Shown piece by piece: positions 35,897-43,352 of a DNA stretch of 64,000 nucleotides. Every line of letters starts with the position of its first letter. Position 1 is the stretch's first letter. The notes below the pieces were generated by a model that was given only the letters and a program-made list of their open reading frames with translations, made no database searches and was not told the origin of the DNA. The translations under genes and the position numbers were made by a program. The stretch comes from Jeotgalicoccus psychrophilus DSM 19085 (GTDB lineage Bacteria > Bacillota > Bacilli > Staphylococcales > Salinicoccaceae): positions 1 through 64,000 of the forward strand of contig NZ_AUEF01000014.1 in the NCBI RefSeq assembly GCF_000425845.1. Direction: 5' to 3'.

Positions 35897-36484
35897 TTAT
35901 TTTTCAGCAGATGCAAGAAACATTGATGCGTCTTTGTTCATAAATACTTTTTCTCCATGGTAAAACGTCTTAATATCGGCCGATTTAAAACCTGCATCGA
36001 TTAAAGCAGAATGCATTTCATCATGAGTAAATCCGTTATGCACTTTTTCATGATAAATCGATTCGTTTTTATCGAAATCAGCAATCAGCAGCTGACCCGA
36101 ATCATTTAATAAGGTATATAGTTTTTTAATCAATTCTTTATATTCAGGTACATGCAGCATTACGAGTGACACAATAATTACATCGGCTTCATTGTTATCC
36201 AGCTCATCCGTCGCTCTCGTTTCAGCATTTTTGACATTGCCCGCTTCAATCTTTTCACTGACAACTTCCATCATACCTTCTGAGATATCACTGAAAATCA
36301 GCTGTTTAAAATAATCGGTAAACTGAAGACCAATGAGTCCGGTCCCGCAGCCGTAATCTATTAATGTTTTATTAGAATCAGCAGGTAAATGTTTTCTCAC
36401 TTCTGCTGCTACTGTATTAGCCAGTTCAATTCTCTGTTCATTGTCATACTTCTTTGCCATTCTGTTAAATATATTTTCAGCCAT
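35897..36484 (-). CDS. Class I SAM-dependent methyltransferase
   Basis: A 195-aa Rossmann methyltransferase. The SAM motif I is LIDYGCGTGLIGLQF (about 41-55), the acidic end of beta-2 is FSDISEGM and motif post-I/II is ADVIIVSLVMLHVPE. A short family size suggests a small-molecule or quinone-like substrate rather than protein or RNA. Located eight bases after the fructosamine-kinase-like gene, it is co-transcribed with it. The substrate is unknown. Confidence 0.88.
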   Translation of the reverse strand: MAENIFNRMAKKYDNEQRIELANTVAAEVRKHLPADSNKTLIDYGCGTGLIGLQFTDYFKQLIFSDISEGMMEVVSEKIEAGNVKNAETRATDELDNNEADVIIVSLVMLHVPEYKELIKKLYTLLNDSGQLLIADFDKNESIYHEKVHNGFTHDEMHSALIDAGFKSADIKTFYHGEKVFMNKDASMFLASAEK

Positions 36485-36492
36485 ATATTCTC

Positions 36493-37350
36493 CTATTCTT
36501 TACTTATTATGTTCCTCATTGTACTACTTACACTGCCGAGATACATCTCTCCAAACTTTACCAGATGAACAAGCAGCAAATACAGCTTGTAAAACTCTAT
36601 ACGGCGTTCAGCACCTTCTGCCAGAGGATAGACACTATCGTAAGCTTCATAAAATTCACTGCCAAACCCTCCAAACACCTGCGTGGCACCCAGATCAAAC
36701 TCCCGGTCTCCATACAAGGGAGAAGGGTCAAATAATGCAGGACGCCCGTCATTTAGGAACATGTAATTTCCCGACCATAAATCACCATGAAGCAGTGAGG
36801 GCTTACTATCGTGTTTATTTAATTCCCCTTTAATTATTTCGAGCACACTGATAAATATTTGATTCTCCTGTTCGCTCCATAAATCTCTTTTGATAATTTC
36901 TTCATGCAGCTGCACCAGACGCTGATCGATGAACAATTCACTCCAAGTATTGAACCACCCGTTTTGAAATGTAATATCGCTGCCTTCATATGGCAGATGA
37001 TAGCCGAACTGACTATCCTTCTGATGTGTCAGATGAAGCTTTGCGACCAGCTCACCCAGGTCCTTCTGACTGCCAGAGCCCTCTTCTAGAAAATCCAGCA
37101 GTAAATACGCATCACCGGAAATCTGTCCGTAATCCTCGACACGCGGCGCGGTAATTTCGGCTTTCTCAAAATCCCTCAAGCCTGCAATTTCAGCAGCATA
37201 AAAATCTTCAGCTCTACCCGGCTGCACCAGCAGGAAATAAAGTTTGTTACCCGTTTCGATACGGTATGCATCATTCACATCTCCGCCGCTGACAGGTGTG
37301 ATACTTTTAAGATCTTTAACCGGTAATTGTGCGGTCCAATGTTTATCCAT
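36493..37350 (-). CDS. Fructosamine kinase-family protein
   Basis: A 285-aa protein with the aminoglycoside-phosphotransferase-like fold of FN3K proteins, which phosphorylate ketosamines on glycated amines and so promote deglycation. The catalytic loop is LLHGDLWSGNYMF with Asp as base, followed by FDPSPLYGDREFDLG, the Mg-binding Asp motif. ATG 37350 (MDKHW) is chosen because AAAGGGG lies upstream and homology begins there; an N-terminal extension of 53 codons is not supported. First gene of a probable four-gene operon. Confidence 0.87.
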   Translation of the reverse strand: MDKHWTAQLPVKDLKSITPVSGGDVNDAYRIETGNKLYFLLVQPGRAEDFYAAEIAGLRDFEKAEITAPRVEDYGQISGDAYLLLDFLEEGSGSQKDLGELVAKLHLTHQKDSQFGYHLPYEGSDITFQNGWFNTWSELFIDQRLVQLHEEIIKRDLWSEQENQIFISVLEIIKGELNKHDSKPSLLHGDLWSGNYMFLNDGRPALFDPSPLYGDREFDLGATQVFGGFGSEFYEAYDSVYPLAEGAERRIEFYKLYLLLVHLVKFGEMYLGSVSSTMRNIISKE

Positions 37351-37477
37351 TAAAATTACCCCTTTCTTAAACTTTATACTTCTCTTTATTTCCTTTACAA
37401 TATATGTGAAACACAACAGCAGTTCAAATTCAGAGAAAGCCTGCCACATATAGGTTATAATGCATATAGTTATTAAA

Positions 37478-37492
37478 TAACGCATAGCGTTA
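37478..37492. promoter_or_regulatory. Palindrome TAACGC-ATA-GCGTTA
   Basis: A perfect 6-bp inverted repeat with a 3-bp centre, 24 bp upstream of the CHAP gene start. The same palindrome with a variable centre occurs at 7437-7451 (centre TGT) and inside the terminator at 48039-48053 (centre ATA). Confidence 0.35.
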
Positions 37493-37515
37493 CATTTTGG
37501 AAAGGACACTATTTT

Positions 37516-37998
37516 ATGAAAAGAATTATACTTCCCATCATCATTATCGCTGCTGCGGCATTTGGTTTAGTTTATGCAGACAGTAAAACTGATGATGGCT
37601 TAATAGAAGAACTTAGAATTATTCTCACACCTAATCCTATGGAAAATAATACATATGATCAGGGAGAATGTACGTACTATGTTTTCGATAAAGTTAAGGA
37701 AGACGGCATGATGATAGAACGAACATGGAACGATGCTGAGTACTGGGCAGATCGTGCAGAAGATGACGGCTATGTTGTAAATAATGTACCTGAAGAAGGT
37801 TCATTAATGCAGACTGACCGCGGTGAAATCGGGCACGTTGCCTACATTGAAACTGTCTATGAAGACGGTTCATTCGCTGTGTCGGAAATGAATTTCCTTG
37901 AAGCATATGAAGTTTCAGAGCGAACAATTACAACAGAAGAAGCTGCTGATTATAAATATATTCATCCTAAAATAAATAAACACGCCGGCAGAGGATAA
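37516..37998 (+). CDS. Secreted or membrane-anchored CHAP-domain peptidoglycan hydrolase
   Basis: A 160-aa protein with an N-terminal hydrophobic segment (3-20) that is either signal peptide or anchor. It is followed by a minimal CHAP amidase/endopeptidase domain (about 45-150). The catalytic Cys52 in QGECTYYVFD, His107 in GEIGHVAYIE and a polar residue in SEMN (about 123-126) are in the right order. There is no cell-wall-binding domain. A TATAAT lies at 37456-37461. It likely trims peptide cross-links during growth. Confidence 0.88.
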   Translation: MKRIILPIIIIAAAAFGLVYADSKTDDGLIEELRIILTPNPMENNTYDQGECTYYVFDKVKEDGMMIERTWNDAEYWADRAEDDGYVVNNVPEEGSLMQTDRGEIGHVAYIETVYEDGSFAVSEMNFLEAYEVSERTITTEEAADYKYIHPKINKHAGRG

Positions 37999-38002
37999 TA
38001 TC

Positions 38003-38098
38003 ATGGGGCTAAACAAGAAAATAAGGTTGTACTTCCCGTCGGTGCCCGATTGGCTTCATCATCCTAGCATATTCAGTATAATAATCGCTCACCTCTAA
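38003..38098 (+). CDS. Candidate 31-codon small ORF
   Basis: ATG at 38003 is preceded by AGAGG with 8-nt spacing, overlapping the 3' end of the CHAP gene, and the frame runs 31 codons to TAA. The product would start MGLNKKIRLYF and end with a hydrophobic SIFSIIIAHL tail, so it could be a small membrane peptide. There is no homology I recognise; it may be chance. A terminator follows immediately. Confidence 0.25.
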   Translation: MGLNKKIRLYFPSVPDWLHHPSIFSIIIAHL

Positions 38099-38099
38099 G

Positions 38100-38130
38100 T
38101 ACAGTACGTTATTGACGTGCTGTATTTTTT
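38100..38130. terminator. Bidirectional terminator
   Basis: TACAGTACGT pairs with ACGTGCTGTA (one wobble pair) and is followed by TTTTTT on the plus strand. It lies between the CHAP region and the convergent DUF1722 gene. Confidence 0.75.
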
Positions 38131-38500
38131 ATTTATGCAACACAGTAGATTTTTGCAAGTACTCCACTTCGTATTTATCTGCTGACTTTCTAATAAAAGC
38201 CAGCATCTTTTCAGCCGGCACCTCTTCTTTTTTATAAGCTTCTTTTAAACGCATATATTCATTTTTCTCTGCAGCCGTACATACTTTTTTAAAATATCCC
38301 CACATATGATCAGCTGTATTGATTACAGAACCAGATTCCGGCGTAATTTTAAATGCATCATTAATCAATATTTCCAGCGTTTCTATTGAGATATCTTTTT
38401 TCAATTCTTCCCTGATTAAATTATAATGTTTTTGCGAATGCATCATAACTTTATATTTTTCTTCTGCCCACAGTTTTTCAATCATTCCACGCCGTTTCAT
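38129..38500 (-). CDS. DUF1722 (YbgA-like) protein
   Basis: A 123-aa all-helical protein corresponding to the stand-alone DUF1722 domain found at the C-terminus of DUF523-DUF1722 proteins and as E. coli YbgA. The N-terminal signature LWAEEKYKVMMHSQKHYNLI and the His-rich first helix are present. The function is not established; genes of this family often sit near photolyase-type genes, but none is here. AAGGGG precedes the ATG. Divergent from the Fur-regulated siderophore operon. Confidence 0.8.
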   Translation of the reverse strand: MKRRGMIEKLWAEEKYKVMMHSQKHYNLIREELKKDISIETLEILINDAFKITPESGSVINTADHMWGYFKKVCTAAEKNEYMRLKEAYKKEEVPAEKMLAFIRKSADKYEVEYLQKSTVLHK

Positions 38501-38567
38501 CAGACCCCTTCTTTCCTTTACACTTTAATTATCTTGTACCCTTTTTCACGCAGCGATATATATTATA

Positions 38568-38596
38568 TTGACATTCGGATATTATTGGCATAAACT
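38568..38596 (+). promoter_or_regulatory. Promoter of fhuCBG operon
   Basis: Consensus -35 TTGACA (38568-38573), a 17-bp spacer and -10 TAAACT (38591-38596). The Fur box begins 8 bp after the -10, covering the expected transcription start. Confidence 0.7.
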
Positions 38597-38603
38597 TTCA
38601 GAG

Positions 38604-38618
38604 TGATAATGATTCTCA
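38604..38618. promoter_or_regulatory. Fur box of fhuCBG operon
   Basis: TGATAATGATTCTCA matches the Gram-positive Fur consensus TGATAATNATTATCA with one mismatch. Its place over the transcription start predicts iron-dependent repression. Confidence 0.85.
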
Positions 38619-38656
38619 ATACTCTTGAAGAATCATCTATATGAGAGGTGACTGTG

Positions 38657-39460
38657 TTGAACGCACTTGAAATAAATAATATAGCGGTTGGCTACCACAA
38701 CCGTTCGGTAATAAATGACTTAAGTGTTACGATTCCCAAAAATAAAATAACGACAATTATCGGACCGAACGGCTGCGGAAAGTCTACGCTGATAAAAACG
38801 GTTTCCCGTATATTAAAAGCTGAGAAAGGTACGATTTTACTCGATGGTAAAGCGATTAATACTCTGGACACTAGAGAGATCGCCAAGCAGATGGCGATTT
38901 TGCCGCAAACTGCAGAATCTCCGGGCGGGCTCACCGTTTTTGAACTTGTTTCATACGGTCGTTTTCCATACAGAAAAGCACTCGGTTCTCTAAGTAAAGA
39001 AGATTATAATTATATTAACTGGGCGATTGAAGTAACAGGCCTTGCAGATTTCTCAGATCGTGAAATCAGTGATATGTCAGGCGGCCAGCGCCAGCGTGTC
39101 TGGATTGCTATGTCTCTTGCACAAGGCACGGAAACACTCGTGCTCGATGAGCCGACTACTTATTTGGACCTCGCTCACCAGCTCGACATTCTGCTTCTCT
39201 TGAAGAAATTGAATATTGAAGAACACCGCACCATTATTATGGTTCTGCATGACCTGAATCACGCTTCAAGATTTTCTGATTATATGATAGCAATGAAGGA
39301 TGGAAATCTTATTACAAAAGGCAATCCTGAAGAAGTAATGACACATGACAATTTAAGAACATTGTTTAATATCGAAGCCGACATTCAGAAGTGTCCTTAC
39401 AGCGGTCACCCGATTTTCACTTCTTATCATTTAAGCAGTCAGGACAAAGATTATGAGTAA
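38657..39460 (+). CDS. fhuC: Ferric siderophore ABC transporter ATPase FhuC-like
   Basis: ATPase of the iron-chelate uptake family, 267 aa. Walker A is GPNGCGKST, the signature MSGGQRQRVWIAM, Walker B LVLDEPTTYLD and the H-loop MVLHDLNH, all characteristic of FhuC/FecE. The start is probably TTG at 38657 or GTG at 38654, judged by distance from GAGAGGTG. It overlaps fhuB by 8 nt. In staphylococci FhuC often serves several binding proteins. Controlled by the upstream Fur box. Confidence 0.9.
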   Translation: MNALEINNIAVGYHNRSVINDLSVTIPKNKITTIIGPNGCGKSTLIKTVSRILKAEKGTILLDGKAINTLDTREIAKQMAILPQTAESPGGLTVFELVSYGRFPYRKALGSLSKEDYNYINWAIEVTGLADFSDREISDMSGGQRQRVWIAMSLAQGTETLVLDEPTTYLDLAHQLDILLLLKKLNIEEHRTIIMVLHDLNHASRFSDYMIAMKDGNLITKGNPEEVMTHDNLRTLFNIEADIQKCPYSGHPIFTSYHLSSQDKDYE

Positions 39461-40508
39461 ATTCAATTCTTCCTTAACTGATAAAGAACAAGTAAAAGAA
39501 GTTAAAAATTCTGCAAAACCTGTCCGCGGAACGGTTATCATCTCAGGCGGGATAATTTTTCTGCTGTGTGCGTTTGCAGTATCTATTTCACTTGGTGCAG
39601 CAGATATAAACTTATCAACAATATGGAATGCTTTGTTTAACTTTGACGGGTCTGTCACACAGCACCAGATAATATGGGAACTCCGATTCCCGCGTATTAT
39701 CGGTGCAGCAATCGTTGGAGCGGCATTCAGTGTTGCAGGTGCATTAATGCAAGGGATGACACGAAATCCTCTTGCCGATTCCGGACTCCTGGGATTGAAT
39801 GCGGGCGCAGTGATGATGCTCGCAATCAGTTTCAGTTTTTTTCCGGGACTGCCGTATGTCTATGTTGTACTGATGTCGTTTTTTGGCGCTGCACTTGGTG
39901 CAGGTATAGTTTACGGCATTGGTTCGATGAGCAGAAATGGTTTAACACCGCTTCGCTTAGTCCTTGCAGGGGCAGCTGTTACAGCATTACTTACTGCATT
40001 GAGTGAAGGTATCGCTCTGTACTTTAACGTCGGACAGGATATGGCATTCTGGTATGCCGGAGGCGTATCCAGCACGCGTTGGAGTCATCTCGCGATAATA
40101 ACGCCTATCGTTATTACCATGTTATTTATAGCGATGCGTATTTCAAAATCTATTACTATTTTAAGTCTCGGGGAAGAAGTCGCCGTTAGTCTCGGGGAAC
40201 GCACAGTCAGAACAAAACTGATCAGCGCAGGCGTTATAGTCGTGCTTGCCGGTCTTGCAGTTTCAGTAGTCGGTGCAGTCAGTTTTGTCGGCTTAATTGT
40301 CCCGCACTTGACCCGCAGGCTCGTCGGTTATGACTACCGCTGGATAATACCCGTCAGCGCCGTTGTCGGTGCAATTCTCGTTGTTGTTGCAGATTTATTC
40401 GCACGTACGCTGAATGCTCCTTTTGAAATACCAATCGGTGCACTCATTTCTTTAATCGGTGTACCATTCTTCTTATACCTTGCTCGTAAAGGAGGTAAGG
40501 CAATATGA
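39453..40508 (+). CDS. fhuB: Ferric siderophore ABC permease FhuB-like
   Basis: A 351-aa BtuC-type permease with about ten TM helices. The first ~25 residues are polar and cytoplasmic. Family motifs present are LRFPRIIGAAIVGAAFSVAG, RNPLADSGLLGLNAGA and GAVSFVGLIVPHLTRRLVG, the last forming the coupling region to the ATPase. It overlaps fhuC and the second permease (4 nt). The symbol fhuB follows operon order and is less certain than the family. Confidence 0.88.
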   Translation: MSKFNSSLTDKEQVKEVKNSAKPVRGTVIISGGIIFLLCAFAVSISLGAADINLSTIWNALFNFDGSVTQHQIIWELRFPRIIGAAIVGAAFSVAGALMQGMTRNPLADSGLLGLNAGAVMMLAISFSFFPGLPYVYVVLMSFFGAALGAGIVYGIGSMSRNGLTPLRLVLAGAAVTALLTALSEGIALYFNVGQDMAFWYAGGVSSTRWSHLAIITPIVITMLFIAMRISKSITILSLGEEVAVSLGERTVRTKLISAGVIVVLAGLAVSVVGAVSFVGLIVPHLTRRLVGYDYRWIIPVSAVVGAILVVVADLFARTLNAPFEIPIGALISLIGVPFFLYLARKGGKAI

Positions 40509-41536
40509 CTCAGTATAGACCCGCTGGTCTCATGAAAAAACAGCGCCGTGCTGCAGTGGTTGCCAGTATCTTTATAGTTCTTTTACTTGTTTTATTTCTC
40601 GTCAGTTTAAATACAGGTGTTATACGCATCGACCCGGTCACTGTGATAAAAACAATATTCGGCAGCGGCGAACCGCGTGATGAACTGCTGCTGTTTGAGT
40701 TCCGTCTGCCGAGAATTACCATTGCCGTACTCATCGGTATGGGACTCGCCGTATCCGGAGCCGTGCTTCAGGGGATAGTGAAAAACCCTCTGGCAGATCC
40801 CGGAATTATAGGAATCAATGCCGGGGCAGGACTTGCAGTGATGCTGTTTGTATCATATTTCTCAACTGAACTTGGAAACTCGGTATTTATTATGCCGTTT
40901 CTCGCGTTCATCGGTGCAGGCGCGGCGGCTGTTGTTATATATGCTTTCTCTTATAAAAAAGATGAAGGCGTATCGCCTATCCGATTAATACTTGTCGGTG
41001 TTGCAGTTGCTGCCGGTATTAGTGCATTAATGATTGTTCTGACCTTAAAACTAGACCCGAGAACATATGATTTCGTTGCCACCTGGCTTGCAGGGAGCAT
41101 TTGGGGTTCAAACTGGAACTTCGTATTGGCCCTTCTGCCGTGGCTTGTGATTTTGATTCCATTTGTTTATATGAAGTCACGAGTGTTAGACGTTTTAAAC
41201 CTCGGCGATCATACTGCTGTCAGTCTAGGCATGAATCTCGAAAAGGAACGCCGAATTCTGCTTGCTGCAGCTGTCGGTCTCGCTGCAGCGAGTGTTTCGG
41301 TCAGCGGCGGTATCGGCTTTGTCGGGTTAATTGCTCCGCATATGACCAGAAGGCTCGTCGGCAATAAACATAAGTACGTCATTCCGATATGTGCGCTTAT
41401 CGGTGCAGTGCTCGTATTAACCGCTGATACACTGGGCCGTGTCATACTTCAGCCTGCTGAAATTCCGACAGGTGTTGTTGTCGCGATTATAGGTGCACCT
41501 TACTTCCTGTACCTTTTAGCAAAATTAAATGATTAA
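40505..41536 (+). CDS. fhuG: Ferric siderophore ABC permease FhuG-like
   Basis: Second permease of the heterodimeric transporter, 343 aa, ~10 TM helices. It shows the parallel motifs FRLPRITIAVLIGMGLAVSG, KNPLADPGIIGINAGAG and GGIGFVGLIAPHMTRRLVG. It is homologous to the preceding gene and overlaps it by 4 nt. Followed by a hairpin with weak T-tail and then the binding-protein gene with its own Fur-like site. Confidence 0.88.
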   Translation: MTQYRPAGLMKKQRRAAVVASIFIVLLLVLFLVSLNTGVIRIDPVTVIKTIFGSGEPRDELLLFEFRLPRITIAVLIGMGLAVSGAVLQGIVKNPLADPGIIGINAGAGLAVMLFVSYFSTELGNSVFIMPFLAFIGAGAAAVVIYAFSYKKDEGVSPIRLILVGVAVAAGISALMIVLTLKLDPRTYDFVATWLAGSIWGSNWNFVLALLPWLVILIPFVYMKSRVLDVLNLGDHTAVSLGMNLEKERRILLAAAVGLAAASVSVSGGIGFVGLIAPHMTRRLVGNKHKYVIPICALIGAVLVLTADTLGRVILQPAEIPTGVVVAIIGAPYFLYLLAKLND

Positions 41537-41548
41537 ACCAGTAATTCT

Positions 41549-41578
41549 AATCCGGCTGTAAAGCAGCCGGATTATATA
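41549..41578 (+). terminator. Hairpin after fhuG, partial terminator
   Basis: AATCCGGCTG and CAGCCGGATT form a perfect 10-bp stem, followed by an AT-rich but not T-only tail. It may attenuate readthrough into fhuD or stabilise the upstream mRNA. Confidence 0.55.
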
Positions 41579-41590
41579 ATAAACAGCCAT

Positions 41591-41605
41591 TGAGAATTCA
41601 TCTCA
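41591..41605. promoter_or_regulatory. Fur-like box upstream of fhuD
   Basis: TGAGAATTCATCTCA is a dyad that matches the 15-bp Fur consensus at most positions. It lies 25-39 bp before the binding-protein start, suggesting a separate iron-regulated transcript. Confidence 0.5.
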
Positions 41606-41629
41606 ATTAGCTGAAAAAGGAGAAATATT

Positions 41630-42535
41630 ATGAAGAAATTTTTAAGTTTTACACTTGCGCTGGCTCTGTCAGTAATACTCGGGGCATGCAGTTCAGAAGA
41701 ACCTGCCGGTGAAGAATCATCAAAGGAAGAAATTATTACATATGAATCTGAATTCGGTCCTGTAGAAGTTCCGGAAAACCCGGAACGCATTGTTGCTTTA
41801 GCCTACGCCCCAAACCTTCATGCCCTCGATATTGAAATGTCAGGTGTTGATCAGTGGTCTAAAAATAATCCACTGTTCGAAGAAGACCTGGAAGGTGTTG
41901 CCGAGGTGACTGAAGCTGAACCAGAGAGTATCTTAGCTGAAAATCCTGATTTAATTATTGCAGGAGCCAACATGGAAAATCTGGAAGAGCTTGAGAAAAT
42001 CGCACCAACCGTGACTTATACTTGGGGAAAATTAAATTATCTCGAACAGCAAATTGAGATAGGTAAACTCGTTGGTAAAGAAGATGAAACCCGTGCATGG
42101 GCAGAAGACTTTGAGAAACGTGCTGCAGATATCGGCAGTAAGATTAAAGAGAAGCACGGTGAAGATACTACCGTTACAGTGATTGAGACTGATGGCAAAG
42201 GATTTTATTTATTTGGCGAAGCATGGGGAAGAGGAACTGAAATTTTGTACCAGGCAATGGATTTAAAGATGCCTGAAAATGTACAGAAAGCTGTCTCATC
42301 TGATGGATATTATGAAATTTCACAAGAAGTCTTGGCAGAATATGCGGGTGACTACATTGTATTAAGCCGCGGTGAAGAGACGGACATGTCATTTACTGAC
42401 AGTGAAGTATGGCAGTCGATACCCGCTGTACAAAATGACAATGTTATTGAAATTGATACTGCAGCATCCAGCTACAGCGATCCAACAACATTGGAATACC
42501 TGCTTGAAATATACAGCAAAGGTTTAATGGAATAA
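41630..42535 (+). CDS. fhuD: Iron-hydroxamate siderophore-binding lipoprotein FhuD2-like
   Basis: Lipoprotein of 301 aa with lipobox LGAC (Cys20), a class III siderophore-binding protein. It delivers ferric hydroxamates to the FhuCBG transporter. Segments YLEQQIEIGKLVGKEDETRAW and YLFGEAWGRGTEILYQAMDLKMP (positions about 137-157 and 193-215) closely resemble FhuD2, and Tyr193, Trp199 and Arg201 correspond to ligand-contacting positions. AAAGGAG precedes the start. Hydroxamate specificity is inferred from these residues. Confidence 0.88.
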   Translation: MKKFLSFTLALALSVILGACSSEEPAGEESSKEEIITYESEFGPVEVPENPERIVALAYAPNLHALDIEMSGVDQWSKNNPLFEEDLEGVAEVTEAEPESILAENPDLIIAGANMENLEELEKIAPTVTYTWGKLNYLEQQIEIGKLVGKEDETRAWAEDFEKRAADIGSKIKEKHGEDTTVTVIETDGKGFYLFGEAWGRGTEILYQAMDLKMPENVQKAVSSDGYYEISQEVLAEYAGDYIVLSRGEETDMSFTDSEVWQSIPAVQNDNVIEIDTAASSYSDPTTLEYLLEIYSKGLME

Positions 42536-42543
42536 AAAATAAT

Positions 42544-42586
42544 ACGGTCCGAATTTCCTCATTTAAAGGTTCCGGACCGTTTTTTC
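42544..42586 (+). terminator. fhuD terminator
   Basis: ACGGTCCG pairs with CGGACCGT around a loop that itself pairs partly (GAA/TTC), followed by TTTTTT. Confidence 0.8.
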
Positions 42587-42597
42587 TAGTTTTAAAC

Positions 42598-42948
42598 TTA
42601 ATCTATTTTCTTCACAAATTCAGACTTCAGATTCATCTGGCCGATACCCGGTATTTTACAATCAATGTCATGACCATCTTCCGGATCAACAAGTCTGATA
42701 CCTTTAACTTTCGTTCCCTGCTTGATTACATTGGACGAACCTTTAATTTTTAAATCCTTAATTACCGTCACGATATCTCCGTCATTCAAGACGTTGCCAT
42801 TCGCATCTTTTACGAGTGCCGCCAGCGCTTCTTCTTCCGCTGACTCAGGCGTCCACTCATGCGCGCACATTGGACAAATTAAGAGCGGTCCATCCTCGTA
42901 TGTATACTCCGAATTGCAGCTCGGACAATTTGGTAATGATGTTGTCAT
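42598..42948 (-). CDS. Zinc-ribbon protein PhnA/YjdM family
   Basis: A 116-aa protein with an N-terminal zinc ribbon (NCPSCNSEY and [10 protein letters not shown], about 7-31) and a C-terminal SH3-like PhnA domain (about 48-116, with [22 protein letters not shown]). Once named for the alkylphosphonate operon, the family has no proven role in phosphonate use. ATG 42948 is preferred because GGGGG lies 8 nt upstream; the upstream ATG overlaps that site. It lies next to the metal-transport genes but is in a separate unit. Confidence 0.88.
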   Translation of the reverse strand: MTTSLPNCPSCNSEYTYEDGPLLICPMCAHEWTPESAEEEALAALVKDANGNVLNDGDIVTVIKDLKIKGSSNVIKQGTKVKGIRLVDPEDGHDIDCKIPGIGQMNLKSEFVKKID

Positions 42949-43002
42949 TATAATCCCCCATATCACTGTATTAATTTAAAGATACCACATTTTTTTATAA
43001 AT

Positions 43003-43033
43003 AAAAGTCGGGGTTCAAATGAACACCGACTTT
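43003..43033 (-). terminator. Terminator of HMA chaperone gene
   Basis: On the minus strand AAAGTCGGTGTTC pairs with GAACCCCGACTTT (one mismatch) after the 43042 stop, with a weak T-tail. Confidence 0.7.
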
Positions 43034-43041
43034 CTTAATAA

Positions 43042-43263
43042 TTATGCTTCCTTTACTTTCAATACCTCATAGCCCAAATTCTCAATAACACTTTTCAGTT
43101 CTGCTGATGTTACTTTCTCCGGATTATATTCCGCTTTCGCTTTGCTCGCATTAAATAAAAGTTTAGCTGATTCAACACCATCTGTTTTCGTCAGTGCCCC
43201 TTCTATTTTCTTAATACATGTCGGACAGCTCAATGTTTCAAGTTGCATCGTTACTTTATTCAT
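43042..43263 (-). CDS. HMA-domain metallochaperone (CopZ-like)
   Basis: A 73-aa ferredoxin-like heavy-metal-associated domain. The metal site is LSCPTCIKKIE (about residues 12-22), a CxxC motif, but it lacks the usual GMTC context of copper chaperones. It probably passes metal to the P-type ATPase encoded upstream, which has no N-terminal HMA domain. An FNR-type palindrome lies 74-87 bp upstream, so it is likely co-regulated with the ATPase but from its own promoter. Confidence 0.85.
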   Translation of the reverse strand: MNKVTMQLETLSCPTCIKKIEGALTKTDGVESAKLLFNASKAKAEYNPEKVTSAELKSVIENLGYEVLKVKEA

Positions 43264-43336
43264 AATATATTCCTCCCGTTTTTTGTTTTCCTTTTATCTT
43301 ATACCTTAATTATATTAGTAACTCGCCTATTTAAAA

Positions 43337-43350
43337 TTGACCTGCATCAA
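43337..43350. promoter_or_regulatory. FNR/FLP-type site upstream of HMA gene
   Basis: TTGACCTGCATCAA fits the FNR-class palindrome TTGA-N6-TCAA. It shares TTGACC with the second site at 45287 and sits at nearly the same distance (about 75 bp) from its gene start. Confidence 0.6.
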
Positions 43351-43352
43351 GA

